This document shows, piece by piece, positions 9,006-17,388 of a stretch of DNA of 64,000 bases. This stretch comes from Nitrospira sp. GTDB lineage: Bacteria; Nitrospirota; Nitrospiria; Nitrospirales; Nitrospiraceae. The DNA lies in contig JABMDL010000039.1 in assembly GCA_015903945.1 (NCBI GenBank), positions 1-64,000 of the forward strand, read 5' to 3'. Within the stretch, counting starts at the first letter, position 1. Every line of letters begins with the position of its first letter. Position numbers and translations under genes: made by a program. Below the pieces are notes generated by a model that was not told the origin of the DNA, searched no databases, and worked only from the letters and a program-made list of their open reading frames with translations.

Positions 9006-10025
9006 TCAGGGTTTCGTGGCCGGGTGAGGAGCCGAAGCGACCGCATTCGTCAGGAAGATCTCCTCCACAACCTTGCTGTCCCACTCAGTATGGGTCTCCA
9101 GGCCAAGAATACGCATTATTGTTGCGCCTGTGTCGATGATGGAAACCGGCTGGTGAATCACCTGTCCAGGCTTGATCCCGACACCCGACACAATCCAGGG
9201 GACCACTGGCGGGTCTGTCGTCGGAGTTTCGGCTCCCGGATTGGTGCCCTTCCCGCTCAGCGCTGTGACAACCACCGTAGTGCGGTCGGACAGCTTGTAC
9301 TGTTTGAAGAGGTCCAATACCGAGTGGATGGCTGTATCGACGGCCCGCAACCCATCACGATACGCTTTGGAGTTCCACCCGTGCGCGACGCCGGCACGCC
9401 CGGCTTCCGGCAGGTGGACGACCAACAAGTGCGGCAAGGCGAGGATCGCATGTCCATATCCGTGGCCGCTTGCCGCTTTTTGAAAATACTGTTGGATGTA
9501 GGCCACAAGTTTCCCGGAAGTGCACTCCGGACGCAAGACCCCGCACAGCTGATAATCGGTGTAAGGCTCCGGCCTCGCCAGTTGGTAAAGCGATTCGTCC
9601 ATGTAGAAGATGGCGCTGTCGCGACCTCCGCTCAAGTCGAGATAGTCGAACAGACTGGGGGCGCGCGGATAGCCTCGGCTGAGTTCAAAGAAGTTCCAGG
9701 TGATTCCGTGTTTTTCCACCGGCATGCCGGTGACGACAGACGCCATGGTTGGAAGCCTGAGCGCCGGGTTGACGCCGCTTGCGGACCAGGTCACCGCTCC
9801 TCCCCTGACCAGCTTACTAAGGGTCGGCATCGCGCCACTCTTGAGGGACTCCTGGTCGAGGCCTTCCAAGACAAAGAGGATGACATGTTCAGCCGGTTGA
9901 GCCGACGCCAACGCTGCTGTGACCGGCGAGGGTGCCGCATCGGCAGGAAGCCCGGCAACGGTTTCAAGCAACACCGTCAATAAGCCGACAATGAAAGGAA
10001 GGGGATTACGGAAAATCTGTGTCAT
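9006..10025 (-). CDS. Exported alkaline-phosphatase-superfamily / type I phosphodiesterase-like protein
   Basis: ATG 10025 gives a signal peptide (PFIVGLLTVLLETVAGLPADA). VILFVLEGLDQESL matches the metal-binding start of the superfamily (usually Asp-Gly). PTLSKLVRGGAVTWSASGVNPALRLPT resembles the region with the Thr/Ser nucleophile, and ASVVTGMPVEKHGI and the late HGWNSKAYRDGLRAVD also fit. The usual first Asp appears replaced by Glu (VLEG), so activity is uncertain. An upstream start at 10070 is possible. First gene of the operon leading to the HEAT protein at 7180-8535. Confidence 0.75.
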   Translation of the reverse strand: MTQIFRNPLPFIVGLLTVLLETVAGLPADAAPSPVTAALASAQPAEHVILFVLEGLDQESLKSGAMPTLSKLVRGGAVTWSASGVNPALRLPTMASVVTGMPVEKHGITWNFFELSRGYPRAPSLFDYLDLSGGRDSAIFYMDESLYQLARPEPYTDYQLCGVLRPECTSGKLVAYIQQYFQKAASGHGYGHAILALPHLLVVHLPEAGRAGVAHGWNSKAYRDGLRAVDTAIHSVLDLFKQYKLSDRTTVVVTALSGKGTNPGAETPTTDPPVVPWIVSGVGIKPGQVIHQPVSIIDTGATIMRILGLETHTEWDSKVVEEIFLTNAVASAPHPATKP

Positions 10026-10195
10026 AGGCCGTTTATGTGCGACGATGGTCGTATTAGACAGAAAGACCACCCTAGCACGCGAATTTTCTCGAAGGCAAGA
10101 TGGCGGGATACCAGTCCCGACGATCAGGCGAGAAGTTGCCGGGCCTTATGCTGAAACAATTCCATAGTTACGTATTCTGGCCGACCAAGGGGCGC

Positions 10196-11095
10196 ATGGT
10201 GTGCCGAGCCATTGTTGCGGTCTTTGGTTGCATGACGATTCACCTGGCGGTCTCTCCTGTTCAGGCTGAAATCAGAACCATCAGCGCGCAGGGAGAATAT
10301 CGCATGGGTCCTCGCGATACGAAAGACGATGCTATCCGGCTTGCCACCGAATCGGCCAAACGGCATGCGCTAGAACAGGTTGCCACCTATCTGGAGAGTG
10401 TGACGGTTGTGAACGCGATGGATGTCACCAAAGACGAAATCCGTACCTACACGGCCGGTTCAGTGATGGTGCTGGATCAACACACAACGACGATGCGAGA
10501 TGGCGACACGATGGTGGTACACGTGCGTCTCCTGACGCAAATCGATACGGAAGAAGCCGCTCAGGCGATTGTGGTACTGCGGGAGAACGAGGACGCGCGG
10601 TCGCAATTGGCGGCATTGAAGCGAGACCATGAGCGGCTGCAGCGGGAGCTGAGTGCAGCGAACCGGGCAATGGCCGATGCGGCCGCGTCGGACCAAACGA
10701 TGCAGTTGACGCGGCAGAGGCGGGAGATTCTCCACCGTGTGCAGTCGAATGCGATGGTGTCGCAAGCCTGGACGGATTGGGCAGTGGTCGCCCAATCGAA
10801 CGGAGCCCGGATGCAGGCCGACCTTGCGCTCGTCTATGCACTGCTTCAGATGGCGCGCGATCTATATCCGGCCAGCCCGCATGTGGCGGCCGCGGAAAAG
10901 ACGATGAGAGATAGACGGCCGCCGGTTCCTCCGCAACCGCCGCAACCGGGGACCGCACGGGCCCGGATGCCGAGGCACGAGATCGTGCCATCGTCCGATT
11001 CAGGAGCCGTCCCGCGCACGTTAAACGAGATTACCTACCGAACGCCGGCAGGTCCGTTCTTCAACGGCCAGGAACAGGATCGTAAAGGAGAGTGA
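10196..11095 (+). CDS. Exported FlgT/LPP20-like protein
   Basis: A start at ATG 10196 gives a clean signal peptide (VFGCMTIHLAVSPVQA-EIRT); an alternative ATG lies at 10148. The domain after it (AIRLATESAKRHALEQVATYLESVTVV, then GSVMVLDQHTT) looks like the FlgT N-terminal/LPP20 fold, in which many small residues precede a conserved Ala-Leu helix. A coiled coil follows (about residues 150-200, LAALKRDHERLQRELSAANR), then a Pro-rich tail. It is followed with a stop/start overlap by a second protein of the same type. A flagellar role is not implied. Confidence 0.7.
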   Translation: MVCRAIVAVFGCMTIHLAVSPVQAEIRTISAQGEYRMGPRDTKDDAIRLATESAKRHALEQVATYLESVTVVNAMDVTKDEIRTYTAGSVMVLDQHTTTMRDGDTMVVHVRLLTQIDTEEAAQAIVVLRENEDARSQLAALKRDHERLQRELSAANRAMADAAASDQTMQLTRQRREILHRVQSNAMVSQAWTDWAVVAQSNGARMQADLALVYALLQMARDLYPASPHVAAAEKTMRDRRPPVPPQPPQPGTARARMPRHEIVPSSDSGAVPRTLNEITYRTPAGPFFNGQEQDRKGE

Positions 11096-11589
11096 TGGCG
11101 AGGACAGGGGGTCGGCTCGTCATAACGGCAGCTTGTCTTTGGAGTCTTTCCACCGTTCCAACCGTGCAACCGGAGGCGGCTGAATCAGGCGGGGTTGTTC
11201 GTCTAAGCGGCGAAACGAGCCAAGGACCGTATCGTTCCGACCAATATTGGATCGGCACAGGCCAGGGTGATTTGAGTAAGGGACATGTCGTCTGTCAGCG
11301 CGTTGCGGAACTGGCGGCCCGTGCCGATCTAGCCAAGCAAATTCGGGTGTTGATTAAGGAGCATCTGGTCGATCGCACTCGTGAACGGACCGGGAAAGAG
11401 GTAGACCAACAGATTGAATTGACGCGAGAAGAAATCGTTCAGGAATATCTACAGGACGTAAAGATCGTCGATCGCCGGATCGATGAAGAGCATAAGACCT
11501 GCGCGGCTACGGCGGTGATGCCGAGAGACCAGGTTCCACAGAAACCGGATCCTGCCATTCCCGATCTCATCTCCCCAGGTATCCGCTGA
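11095..11589 (+). CDS. Exported protein related to the preceding FlgT/LPP20-like gene
   Basis: ATG 11095 overlaps the TGA of the previous gene (TGATG) and has AAGGAG 5 nt upstream; a GTG at 11092 is also possible. There is a signal peptide (VITAACLWSLSTVPTVQPEAA). YWIGTGQGDLSKGHVVCQ and AARADLAKQIRVLIKEHLVDR resemble the LPP20-like domain that processes the Ala-rich helix. The helix VDQQIELTREEIVQEYL follows. Probably an envelope partner of the upstream protein. A strong hairpin closes the unit. Confidence 0.68.
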   Translation: MARTGGRLVITAACLWSLSTVPTVQPEAAESGGVVRLSGETSQGPYRSDQYWIGTGQGDLSKGHVVCQRVAELAARADLAKQIRVLIKEHLVDRTRERTGKEVDQQIELTREEIVQEYLQDVKIVDRRIDEEHKTCAATAVMPRDQVPQKPDPAIPDLISPGIR

Positions 11590-11615
11590 CTCCCAGATTT
11601 CCAGCAATAAACGAA

Positions 11616-11653
11616 GGGGGGCGGGAAACACAGGTGAGTGTTCCCCGCCCCCC
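11616..11653. terminator. GC-rich hairpin between convergent genes
   Basis: Near-perfect inverted repeat: left arm GGGGGGCGGGAAACA, right arm TGTTCCCCGCCCCCC, one mismatch and an 8-nt loop. It lies just past the stop at 11589 and before the convergent stop at 11696, so it can serve both genes. No long T-tract follows, so factor-independent strength is uncertain. Confidence 0.65.
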
Positions 11654-11695
11654 ACATCTGTCGAACGCTTGCACTCGCGCAAGCGTACATGCCGG

Positions 11696-12259
11696 TTACT
11701 GCTGGTCGCTTAGATCGTGGCCGGCAGTCCGTACACACCAGGTCAGGGCCTTGCCGGTCTTCTGGTCTGCGAGCTTGGTACGACCATCCGAGAAAAAGAC
11801 GAACCACGGCGGAGCCGCATATTGCGGATTTGGCGGTGCACCCCAATAGCGGGAAGATTGCACATTCGTAAAGGGATGGCCGGCTCGTAGTGTCGGGCCG
11901 GGAGGAGCCACCCCTGGATCGACGAGACTCGCCAGCTCATGCACCGAGGGGAGCCGCCATCCTTTCCGTCCTCCGGCTGCGAGGTTCAGGCAATATTCCT
12001 GTGCCCCGGCCCAATCCAGTGAATTCTTCGCGGGCGATAATTCCCACACCAACCCGGTCTCCTTGTCAAAGACCGCTTCGTTTTTCCAATCCGACAATAC
12101 GACGAATTGCGTAGTGGATACGAACTGCGGTTCCCATGCCGGTTGGGTATTGGCTGGTCCGCTCAACGAGGCCGCTTGCGCCGGGCCGGTGGCTAGCAGG
12201 CATAGTCCCGCCGCGACAAGTCCGAAAAATCCACTCGCCATGAACTGTCGTCTCTGCAT
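11696..12259 (-). CDS. Exported DUF1566 (Lcl C-terminal) domain protein
   Basis: ATG 12259 has AGGAGGAAG 4 nt upstream and starts MQRRQFMASGFFGLVAAG, a signal peptide with a near Tat-like Arg-Arg but no full Tat motif, cleaved around AQA. The mature part has the DUF1566 pattern: NEAVFDKETGLVWELSP, WAGAQEYCLNLAAGGRKGWRLPSVHELASLVD, SSRYWG and a final WCVRTA. This lectin-like fold is common in exported proteins of unknown role. 187 codons. Confidence 0.85.
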   Translation of the reverse strand: MQRRQFMASGFFGLVAAGLCLLATGPAQAASLSGPANTQPAWEPQFVSTTQFVVLSDWKNEAVFDKETGLVWELSPAKNSLDWAGAQEYCLNLAAGGRKGWRLPSVHELASLVDPGVAPPGPTLRAGHPFTNVQSSRYWGAPPNPQYAAPPWFVFFSDGRTKLADQKTGKALTWCVRTAGHDLSDQQ

Positions 12260-12813
12260 GGTACTTCCTCCTCGTGGTGGTGGTTGGATTATCTGTCCGG
12301 TGATAACGCGTGCGGCACAACTGTTCCTGCTTGCAACACGATCATACAGGGCCCATTCACGGTCCGATGAAGAAACGTATGCTGATGAAAGGGAGTGTAG
12401 GACTGAATCGCCCATCGGGGGAATCGGGGCACCATCACTGGCCTCCCTGTCGATGAGTGCCTGGCGATTGTCCTGATGCAGGGAGATCAGCGTCAGGTCA
12501 ACGACAGTGCTGCGATCGGAGGGCGTTGAAGCAACCCTGTGGAATTGCCTGGCCCTCCCCCTCCAGCCGTGTCTACCGCTGAGCAGCTCCACGGACATGG
12601 AGATGAGGGCGGTACTCTAGGGCGCGTTATGCTCGCTTGTCAATACCTGGGCGGGGGGAATGTGTCTGCTGCGAGAAGGCGTCACTGAAGTACGGGTGGT
12701 CTGGATTGGATCAATCCGATCACTGCAACCAGTTAATTTATCAATGAAATTCATTCTCGGCAGCCCTTCCTCATTGCACCGCGTACCGGCTTTCAGGTAA
12801 GAAAACTCTCTCC
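12260..12813. other. Intergenic region of ~550 nt without a supported gene
   Basis: No convincing coding sequence. It lies between divergent genes and should hold both promoters. One perfect 6-nt inverted repeat with a 3-nt spacer (GGATTG-GAT-CAATCC, 12703-12717) could be an operator. An AT-rich stretch (12730-12750) follows it, upstream of the gene at 12814. Confidence 0.4.
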
Positions 12814-14065
12814 ATGCCCACCGAGAATAATTTTCAGCACGACGAACTGTCTCGAAAGAATCCCGGGGATCGTTTGTCTACAGCCGAACTGATGCCGGGG
12901 GCACAGCCGGAGTCTCCTGCGTGGTTCGACACCATGGCGCAGTGTGGGACAACGCTTTTGGAGGCCGGCGTTCGGGGCATTGTGTTTCTTCATGGATCGA
13001 TCCAGAGCACCGATGTGTTCGGCATCCAACGGCTGGACGAAGTCGGTGGCTTGAAGCGCGGCTATTCTCGCGGCGTGTCCGGGCTGGATGCCTTGCTGTC
13101 ACTCATGCGAGAGGGAGAGAATGGGATTCCCGCTCTTCCTCGCGGACTGACACCGCCGTATCAGAATGACAATTCCACGTGGAAATCGCTCGATCAGCGG
13201 CTGGGCGACGCGGGCAATTTCACGGAGCGATATGTCACGCTGGCTGAGCACGCGCTCAACAAACACGCCGCTCGGCCGATCATCTGTAGCCGACTGCTGT
13301 GGGCGTCGGAGCACCATCATCTTGGCCGGGCCGCCGCCGCCGTCCGGTTGCTCGCCGATCTCCACAGACTGTGTGAGCGACAGGTGCTCGGCACGGGAGG
13401 CCCACGGGCAGGCCGGGCTGGTACTCGCGTTAGTCTCGAATCTGCTGTGCCCCAGTCCCATTACAAGGAGACCGAAGATGCTGGGTACCCTGGCTGCCTA
13501 CGCGCGCGAAACAGGCCAGGCTGACCTGGCCGCTACCATTACACGGATTGAACCGTGGCTCGGATCTGCGACCTGGTTGAACGGTGCCGTGGTCGATATG
13601 GTCACGTTCGGGACGCCGGTCCGGTATGGATGGGACCCGTCCGGCATCGGCAAGTTGGTGCATGTGGTGAATCACAGAAACCTCAGGACCGATGGGAAAA
13701 CGTGGTTGGCCAAAATGGAGTTGCCACAGATTACGATGGAAATGCCGATCGCGTGGGGCGGCGACTATGTCCAGGAACTGGCCGTGGCCGGCAGCGATGC
13801 CGTCCCCGCGACCGACGCGGCCAAGGCCGCGAACAAGGCGATCTGGGAAATGGTCGAGCCCTACGACGGATTCGAACGGTGGTTGGAATGCGCCCGCCGC
13901 GCCGTGCGTTTCCCCAGTGAAGGCTGTTGCCTCCTGGCCGATTATCAAGACTGCACCGGGTCCACCGATGTCCGCGACCACTACTACGGCCACGCTGCCT
14001 ATACCCGCCTGAACGCCCTGCTGTTCAACACCACCGAAATCGTCCGCTGCTTGTATTCGGCGTGA
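12814..14065 (+). CDS. Alpha/beta-hydrolase-like conserved protein, apparently frameshifted
   Basis: The first frame (ATG 12814) carries GVRGIVFLHGSIQSTDVFGI, like the His-Gly oxyanion strand of lipase-like hydrolases, and SEHHHLGRAAAAVRLLADL. At about 13398 it becomes Arg/Gly-rich. The next frame continues with REAHGQAGLVLALVSNLL, where a hydrolase nucleophile elbow would be expected, then DMVTFGTPVRYGWD and HVVNHRN, ending at 14065. The span is 1252 nt, one over a multiple of three, so one extra base explains it. The elbow reads His-Gly-Gln-Ala-Gly with no Ser, so even the repaired protein may be inactive. The family assignment is tentative. Confidence 0.6.
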
Positions 14066-14154
14066 TCGTTTTCTGTATCCTCCTGCAGCGGGGGTGTGAA
14101 GGAAGTGCGGTGTGCTGTTTGTCTCAGACAGTAGCGTAAGTAGGGCCCGAATGA

Positions 14155-14877
14155 TTACCCGTGCGGAATGCGATCGGGAAAGTTCGAGATCACGCCATCG
14201 ACACCAAGGGAGATGGCGCGCTGGATGTCGCTCGGTCTGTTTGGTGTATAGACGAACACATGGAGATTCGCGCGGTGGAACGATTCAACGAGGCGGCGGG
14301 TGGCTTTGCTGTGGCGAAGGCCGACGTGCGACGGGGCGTATTTCATTGCACGGGCGACGGAGGCGGGGGGAAACCTATCAAATAAGACCATCAGTGAGGC
14401 GCCTGGATCGGCCTTCCGAATGTGAGTCAGTTCGTCGTGCAGGAACGAAGCATAGAGGAGGGGGCCTTTGAAGCTTGTGCGACGGACGGCTTCGAGCGTC
14501 TGTTGGGCGATGTTTCGGACCTTGAGTTCCAACATCATCCCCGTTCGTCCGGAAGCCGCCTCCAGCGCTTCCTCCAGTGTGGGAATCCCTGTGCCGTGCC
14601 CCGCATCAAGTCCTTTCACCTCTTCGAGCGATAGCCGACTAATTCGTCCTCTTCCATCGGTCGTTCGATTCACCGTGGCGTCGTGCAGGGCTACGAGCAC
14701 GCCGTCGGCTGTGCGGCGCAGATCGATTTCCACGAACTCGACCCCACAGGCGATGCCCGCATGAATCGCCGCCAACGTATTTTCCGGGGCGAGACCGGCT
14801 GCTCCGCGATGGCCGACTCGTATCACCCTGAGGGCGTAGCGTCTTGCACTCCGGTCTTTCGATTCAGGGCCGCTCAT
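14155..14877 (-). CDS. Glycerophosphodiester phosphodiesterase
   Basis: 240 aa. VGHRGAAGLAPENTLAAI is the GDPD signature (His-Arg-Gly ... Pro-Glu-Asn-Thr), followed by EFVEIDLRRTADGVLVALHD with the metal-binding Glu/Asp and catalytic His. LELKV, the VFVYTPNR strand and GVDGVISNFPDR complete the TIM barrel. It hydrolyses glycerophosphodiesters to glycerol-3-phosphate and an alcohol. No signal peptide, so cytoplasmic. ATG 14877 overlaps the end of the upstream patatin gene by 14 nt, which places phospholipase and diesterase in one pathway of lysis and recycling. Confidence 0.92.
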   Translation of the reverse strand: MSGPESKDRSARRYALRVIRVGHRGAAGLAPENTLAAIHAGIACGVEFVEIDLRRTADGVLVALHDATVNRTTDGRGRISRLSLEEVKGLDAGHGTGIPTLEEALEAASGRTGMMLELKVRNIAQQTLEAVRRTSFKGPLLYASFLHDELTHIRKADPGASLMVLFDRFPPASVARAMKYAPSHVGLRHSKATRRLVESFHRANLHVFVYTPNRPSDIQRAISLGVDGVISNFPDRIPHG

Positions 14878-16132
14878 GATCCTGCATGTCGGGGTTGGGC
14901 GTGCAAAACGGCGGTGAGTGAATCGGCGGCGAGAATCGGAGGTTGTGGCTGTCCAAATTCGCAAGGTAGTCCTTCATTCGCCGGCCTTCTGCGGTTTTCA
15001 CCCACTCGATCACTTTCTTATCGATCTCCAGGAGGCCGAGCCCGGGGGGGATTTCGTCCGGCTGGATGATGAACAGGTTGACTCCCCGATCCTTGGCCTG
15101 CACCTGCGCTTCTTTGATGCGGTAATGGATGTACCGTTCGTTCAGGCGGGAGAGACTGTTCAATTCCAGCAGATCCCGGAGAGGATGCGGCTCGATACGG
15201 AGGTTCTGTTTCGGAACGTTGAGGAAGAAAAACACGGTCTCACAGCCCAATCCGAAGGCTTCGTCGATCGGCAGGGGGTGGGCGAGATCGGCATCGAGAT
15301 AGCGGGATCCGTCGATTTCGACCAATTCAAACAGTGGGTAGAGGGCCATGGACGCGCGTATCCGTTTCAGAAAGAGATCCTGCTTGGCCTTCCGGCTGCG
15401 CAGATCCTCGCTTCCGCCCATCGCAAGATCCGGATCTTTGTTCGAAAAGATCACCGTTGCCCCGTTCTCATACCGCTCGGCCAGGATGTGCCAGACAATA
15501 GGGCTGGCGAGCACTTTTTCCAAATCGATTTGCGCAGTCAGCCGGGAGAGGAGCGGAAAGGGGTCGAGAAACGCCTTCATCCGCTTGAGTTCAAAATACT
15601 TCTCGATTTCGCTGAACGTCTCCTGAATCTCAGGTGCTTGCGCGAGCCGCCGAAAGGATTTGTGCTGGGACTCGAACATGTCCATGAGCCGAAACACAAA
15701 GCTGACGGCGCGCCCCGCCACGCGAAACGGCATGCGGACGCACAGAGAAATCACCAAGGGCAGGAAATTGACGGCCCTCCTCAGATCGCGCAGAATCGAT
15801 CGATTCGGACCCCAATCTTTCGTCGCTTCCGGGATGACACCGATAAAATGCGTCAGTTTTTCACGGATGAACGGATGCAGTTCATAGATCGCTTCCGGGG
15901 AGGTGATATAGTTTTCCCAGATGCGCAGTGTTTTCTCCGCTCCGGCGATCCCAGGACTTTCCACGAACCCGAGGGCGTTGCACGTGCCTGCCGAGGCACT
16001 CATGATATGGGAGGGGGCGAAGCCGGCCCGGACCAATTCTGTAGCGGCGACTGCTTGGAAGACGGCCTTGCATCCGCCCCCGCAGAAGACGAACAGGATC
16101 TTGCCATATTTATTCGATTCGGTGGTAGACAT
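14864..16132 (-). CDS. Patatin-like phospholipase
   Basis: KILFVFCGGGCKAVFQ gives the Gly-rich oxyanion loop and HIMSASAGTCNALG the nucleophile elbow. The elbow reads Ser-Ala-Ser-Ala-Gly, so the usual first Gly of GxSxG is Ser. The dyad Asp is probably in RYLDADLAHPLP. Members release fatty acids from phospholipids. I used ATG 16132. A GTG at 16162 has GGAGG upstream and could be the true start. It overlaps the GDPD gene downstream and is divergent from the FAD oxidoreductase at 16213. Confidence 0.85.
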   Translation of the reverse strand: MSTTESNKYGKILFVFCGGGCKAVFQAVAATELVRAGFAPSHIMSASAGTCNALGFVESPGIAGAEKTLRIWENYITSPEAIYELHPFIREKLTHFIGVIPEATKDWGPNRSILRDLRRAVNFLPLVISLCVRMPFRVAGRAVSFVFRLMDMFESQHKSFRRLAQAPEIQETFSEIEKYFELKRMKAFLDPFPLLSRLTAQIDLEKVLASPIVWHILAERYENGATVIFSNKDPDLAMGGSEDLRSRKAKQDLFLKRIRASMALYPLFELVEIDGSRYLDADLAHPLPIDEAFGLGCETVFFFLNVPKQNLRIEPHPLRDLLELNSLSRLNERYIHYRIKEAQVQAKDRGVNLFIIQPDEIPPGLGLLEIDKKVIEWVKTAEGRRMKDYLANLDSHNLRFSPPIHSPPFCTPNPDMQDHERP

Positions 16133-16212
16133 GGGGGTGTTCCGAGGCGACGGTGTCGTCACGTCTTTCGGGACCTCCGGGACGATGTTTCCAGACCACG
16201 GGGCGCGATCCG

Positions 16213-17388
16213 ATGAATACGTATGATGTCTGCATCGTGGGCGCCGGTGTCGTCGGCTGCGCGATTGCCAGAGAACTCATGGGTCGGTGCCGGCCTGCGC
16301 CGATCCGCCTGCTGGTCCTCGAGCAGCATGCGCGTCCGGGGGAAGAAACCAGCGGACGCAACAGCGGGGTGCTCCACAGCGGCATCCACGAAGCTCCTTT
16401 TTCGCTGAAAGCACGGCTGGCCCATGAAGGCTGCCGGTCGGCGGCGGCATATGCGCTGCAACGGGGCATCCCACTGCTCAGAACCGGGATGCTCATCGTC
16501 GTGTCGAAAGAGGACATCCGGCGCGGCCTCTGGCGAGAAGTTGCGATGCTGCGGCGGTTGTGGGTCAATGCCTGGAGGACAAATACACGGGTGCGGTTCA
16601 TGACCCCCTCCGCCGTACGGGAATGGGAGCCGCAGGTGCGCGCCAGTTGTGGTCTTGCGATTCCGGATGTCTCAGTCATAGATTCCCAGGCCTTCGTGCA
16701 GTCGCTTCGGACTGATGCGGAAGTTGCCGGCGTCGAGTTCGCCTTCGATCATCGGGTCTTGGCCATCGAAGAGGCCGGCGGCTCCTATCTTGTCTCCACC
16801 GATCGTCAAACGATTCGGGCGGCCTGTCTGATCAATGCAGCCGGACTCTATGCCGACGAGATTGCCTCCCTCGCGCAACGCCACCATAAATATACCATCT
16901 GTCCGCTGCGTGGCGAGTACTATGAAGTGATGACGTCTGAAAAAACATGTCGTGTGGGACGCCCGGTCTATCCTGCGTTGCCTCCTGGGGCGACCGGCAA
17001 GGGGATTCATTTAAGCCCCCGTCCGAATGGAAGGTTGTACATAGGGCCGAACGAAGTGGCCGTCCAGGACAAGGCGGATTACACGTCGCGCAAAACACCG
17101 CCTAGTTTGTTCGTCGAGGCTGTGCAAAAATTCCTTCCGGCATTGGATGAACGAGATCTGTCTTGGGCCTATTCCGGCATCAGGCCGCGCGTTGAGACGA
17201 CCAGCCGGTCCAAGAGCGACTTTATCGTCTCGGTCGATCGAGAAGACCCCCTCTTGGTCGATCTGATCGGTATTGAATCACCCGGCCTCTCCGCCGCGAT
17301 GGCGCTCGCTCGGCATGTGTGCGATCTGCCGCCTTTTCAAAAACGCTTCCCATCCGGCTGGGGCAGTCCTGTTGGCTCACGGGACTGA
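16213..17388 (+). CDS. FAD-dependent oxidoreductase (L-2-hydroxyglutarate oxidase / DAO type)
   Basis: The N-terminal Rossmann motif GAGVVGCAIAREL and the Glu ending the next strand (LLVLEQ) bind FAD. ETSGRNSGVLHSGIH is the typical motif after it in LhgO and GlpA-like enzymes. INAAGLYADEIA and GPNEVAV, then SGIRPR and IGIESPGLSAAMALA, complete the DAO fold. 391 aa, close to LhgO length. It likely oxidises a 2-hydroxyacid and passes electrons to the quinone pool. The substrate is not determined by these motifs. Its 3' end overlaps the convergent acyl-CoA ligase gene by 12 nt. Confidence 0.85.
   Translation: MNTYDVCIVGAGVVGCAIARELMGRCRPAPIRLLVLEQHARPGEETSGRNSGVLHSGIHEAPFSLKARLAHEGCRSAAAYALQRGIPLLRTGMLIVVSKEDIRRGLWREVAMLRRLWVNAWRTNTRVRFMTPSAVREWEPQVRASCGLAIPDVSVIDSQAFVQSLRTDAEVAGVEFAFDHRVLAIEEAGGSYLVSTDRQTIRAACLINAAGLYADEIASLAQRHHKYTICPLRGEYYEVMTSEKTCRVGRPVYPALPPGATGKGIHLSPRPNGRLYIGPNEVAVQDKADYTSRKTPPSLFVEAVQKFLPALDERDLSWAYSGIRPRVETTSRSKSDFIVSVDREDPLLVDLIGIESPGLSAAMALARHVCDLPPFQKRFPSGWGSPVGSRD

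Noticed and set aside
14918..16216. 432-codon plus-strand frame opposite the patatin gene
   Set aside because: Mirror of the minus frame; the minus product has clear patatin motifs, this one has none.
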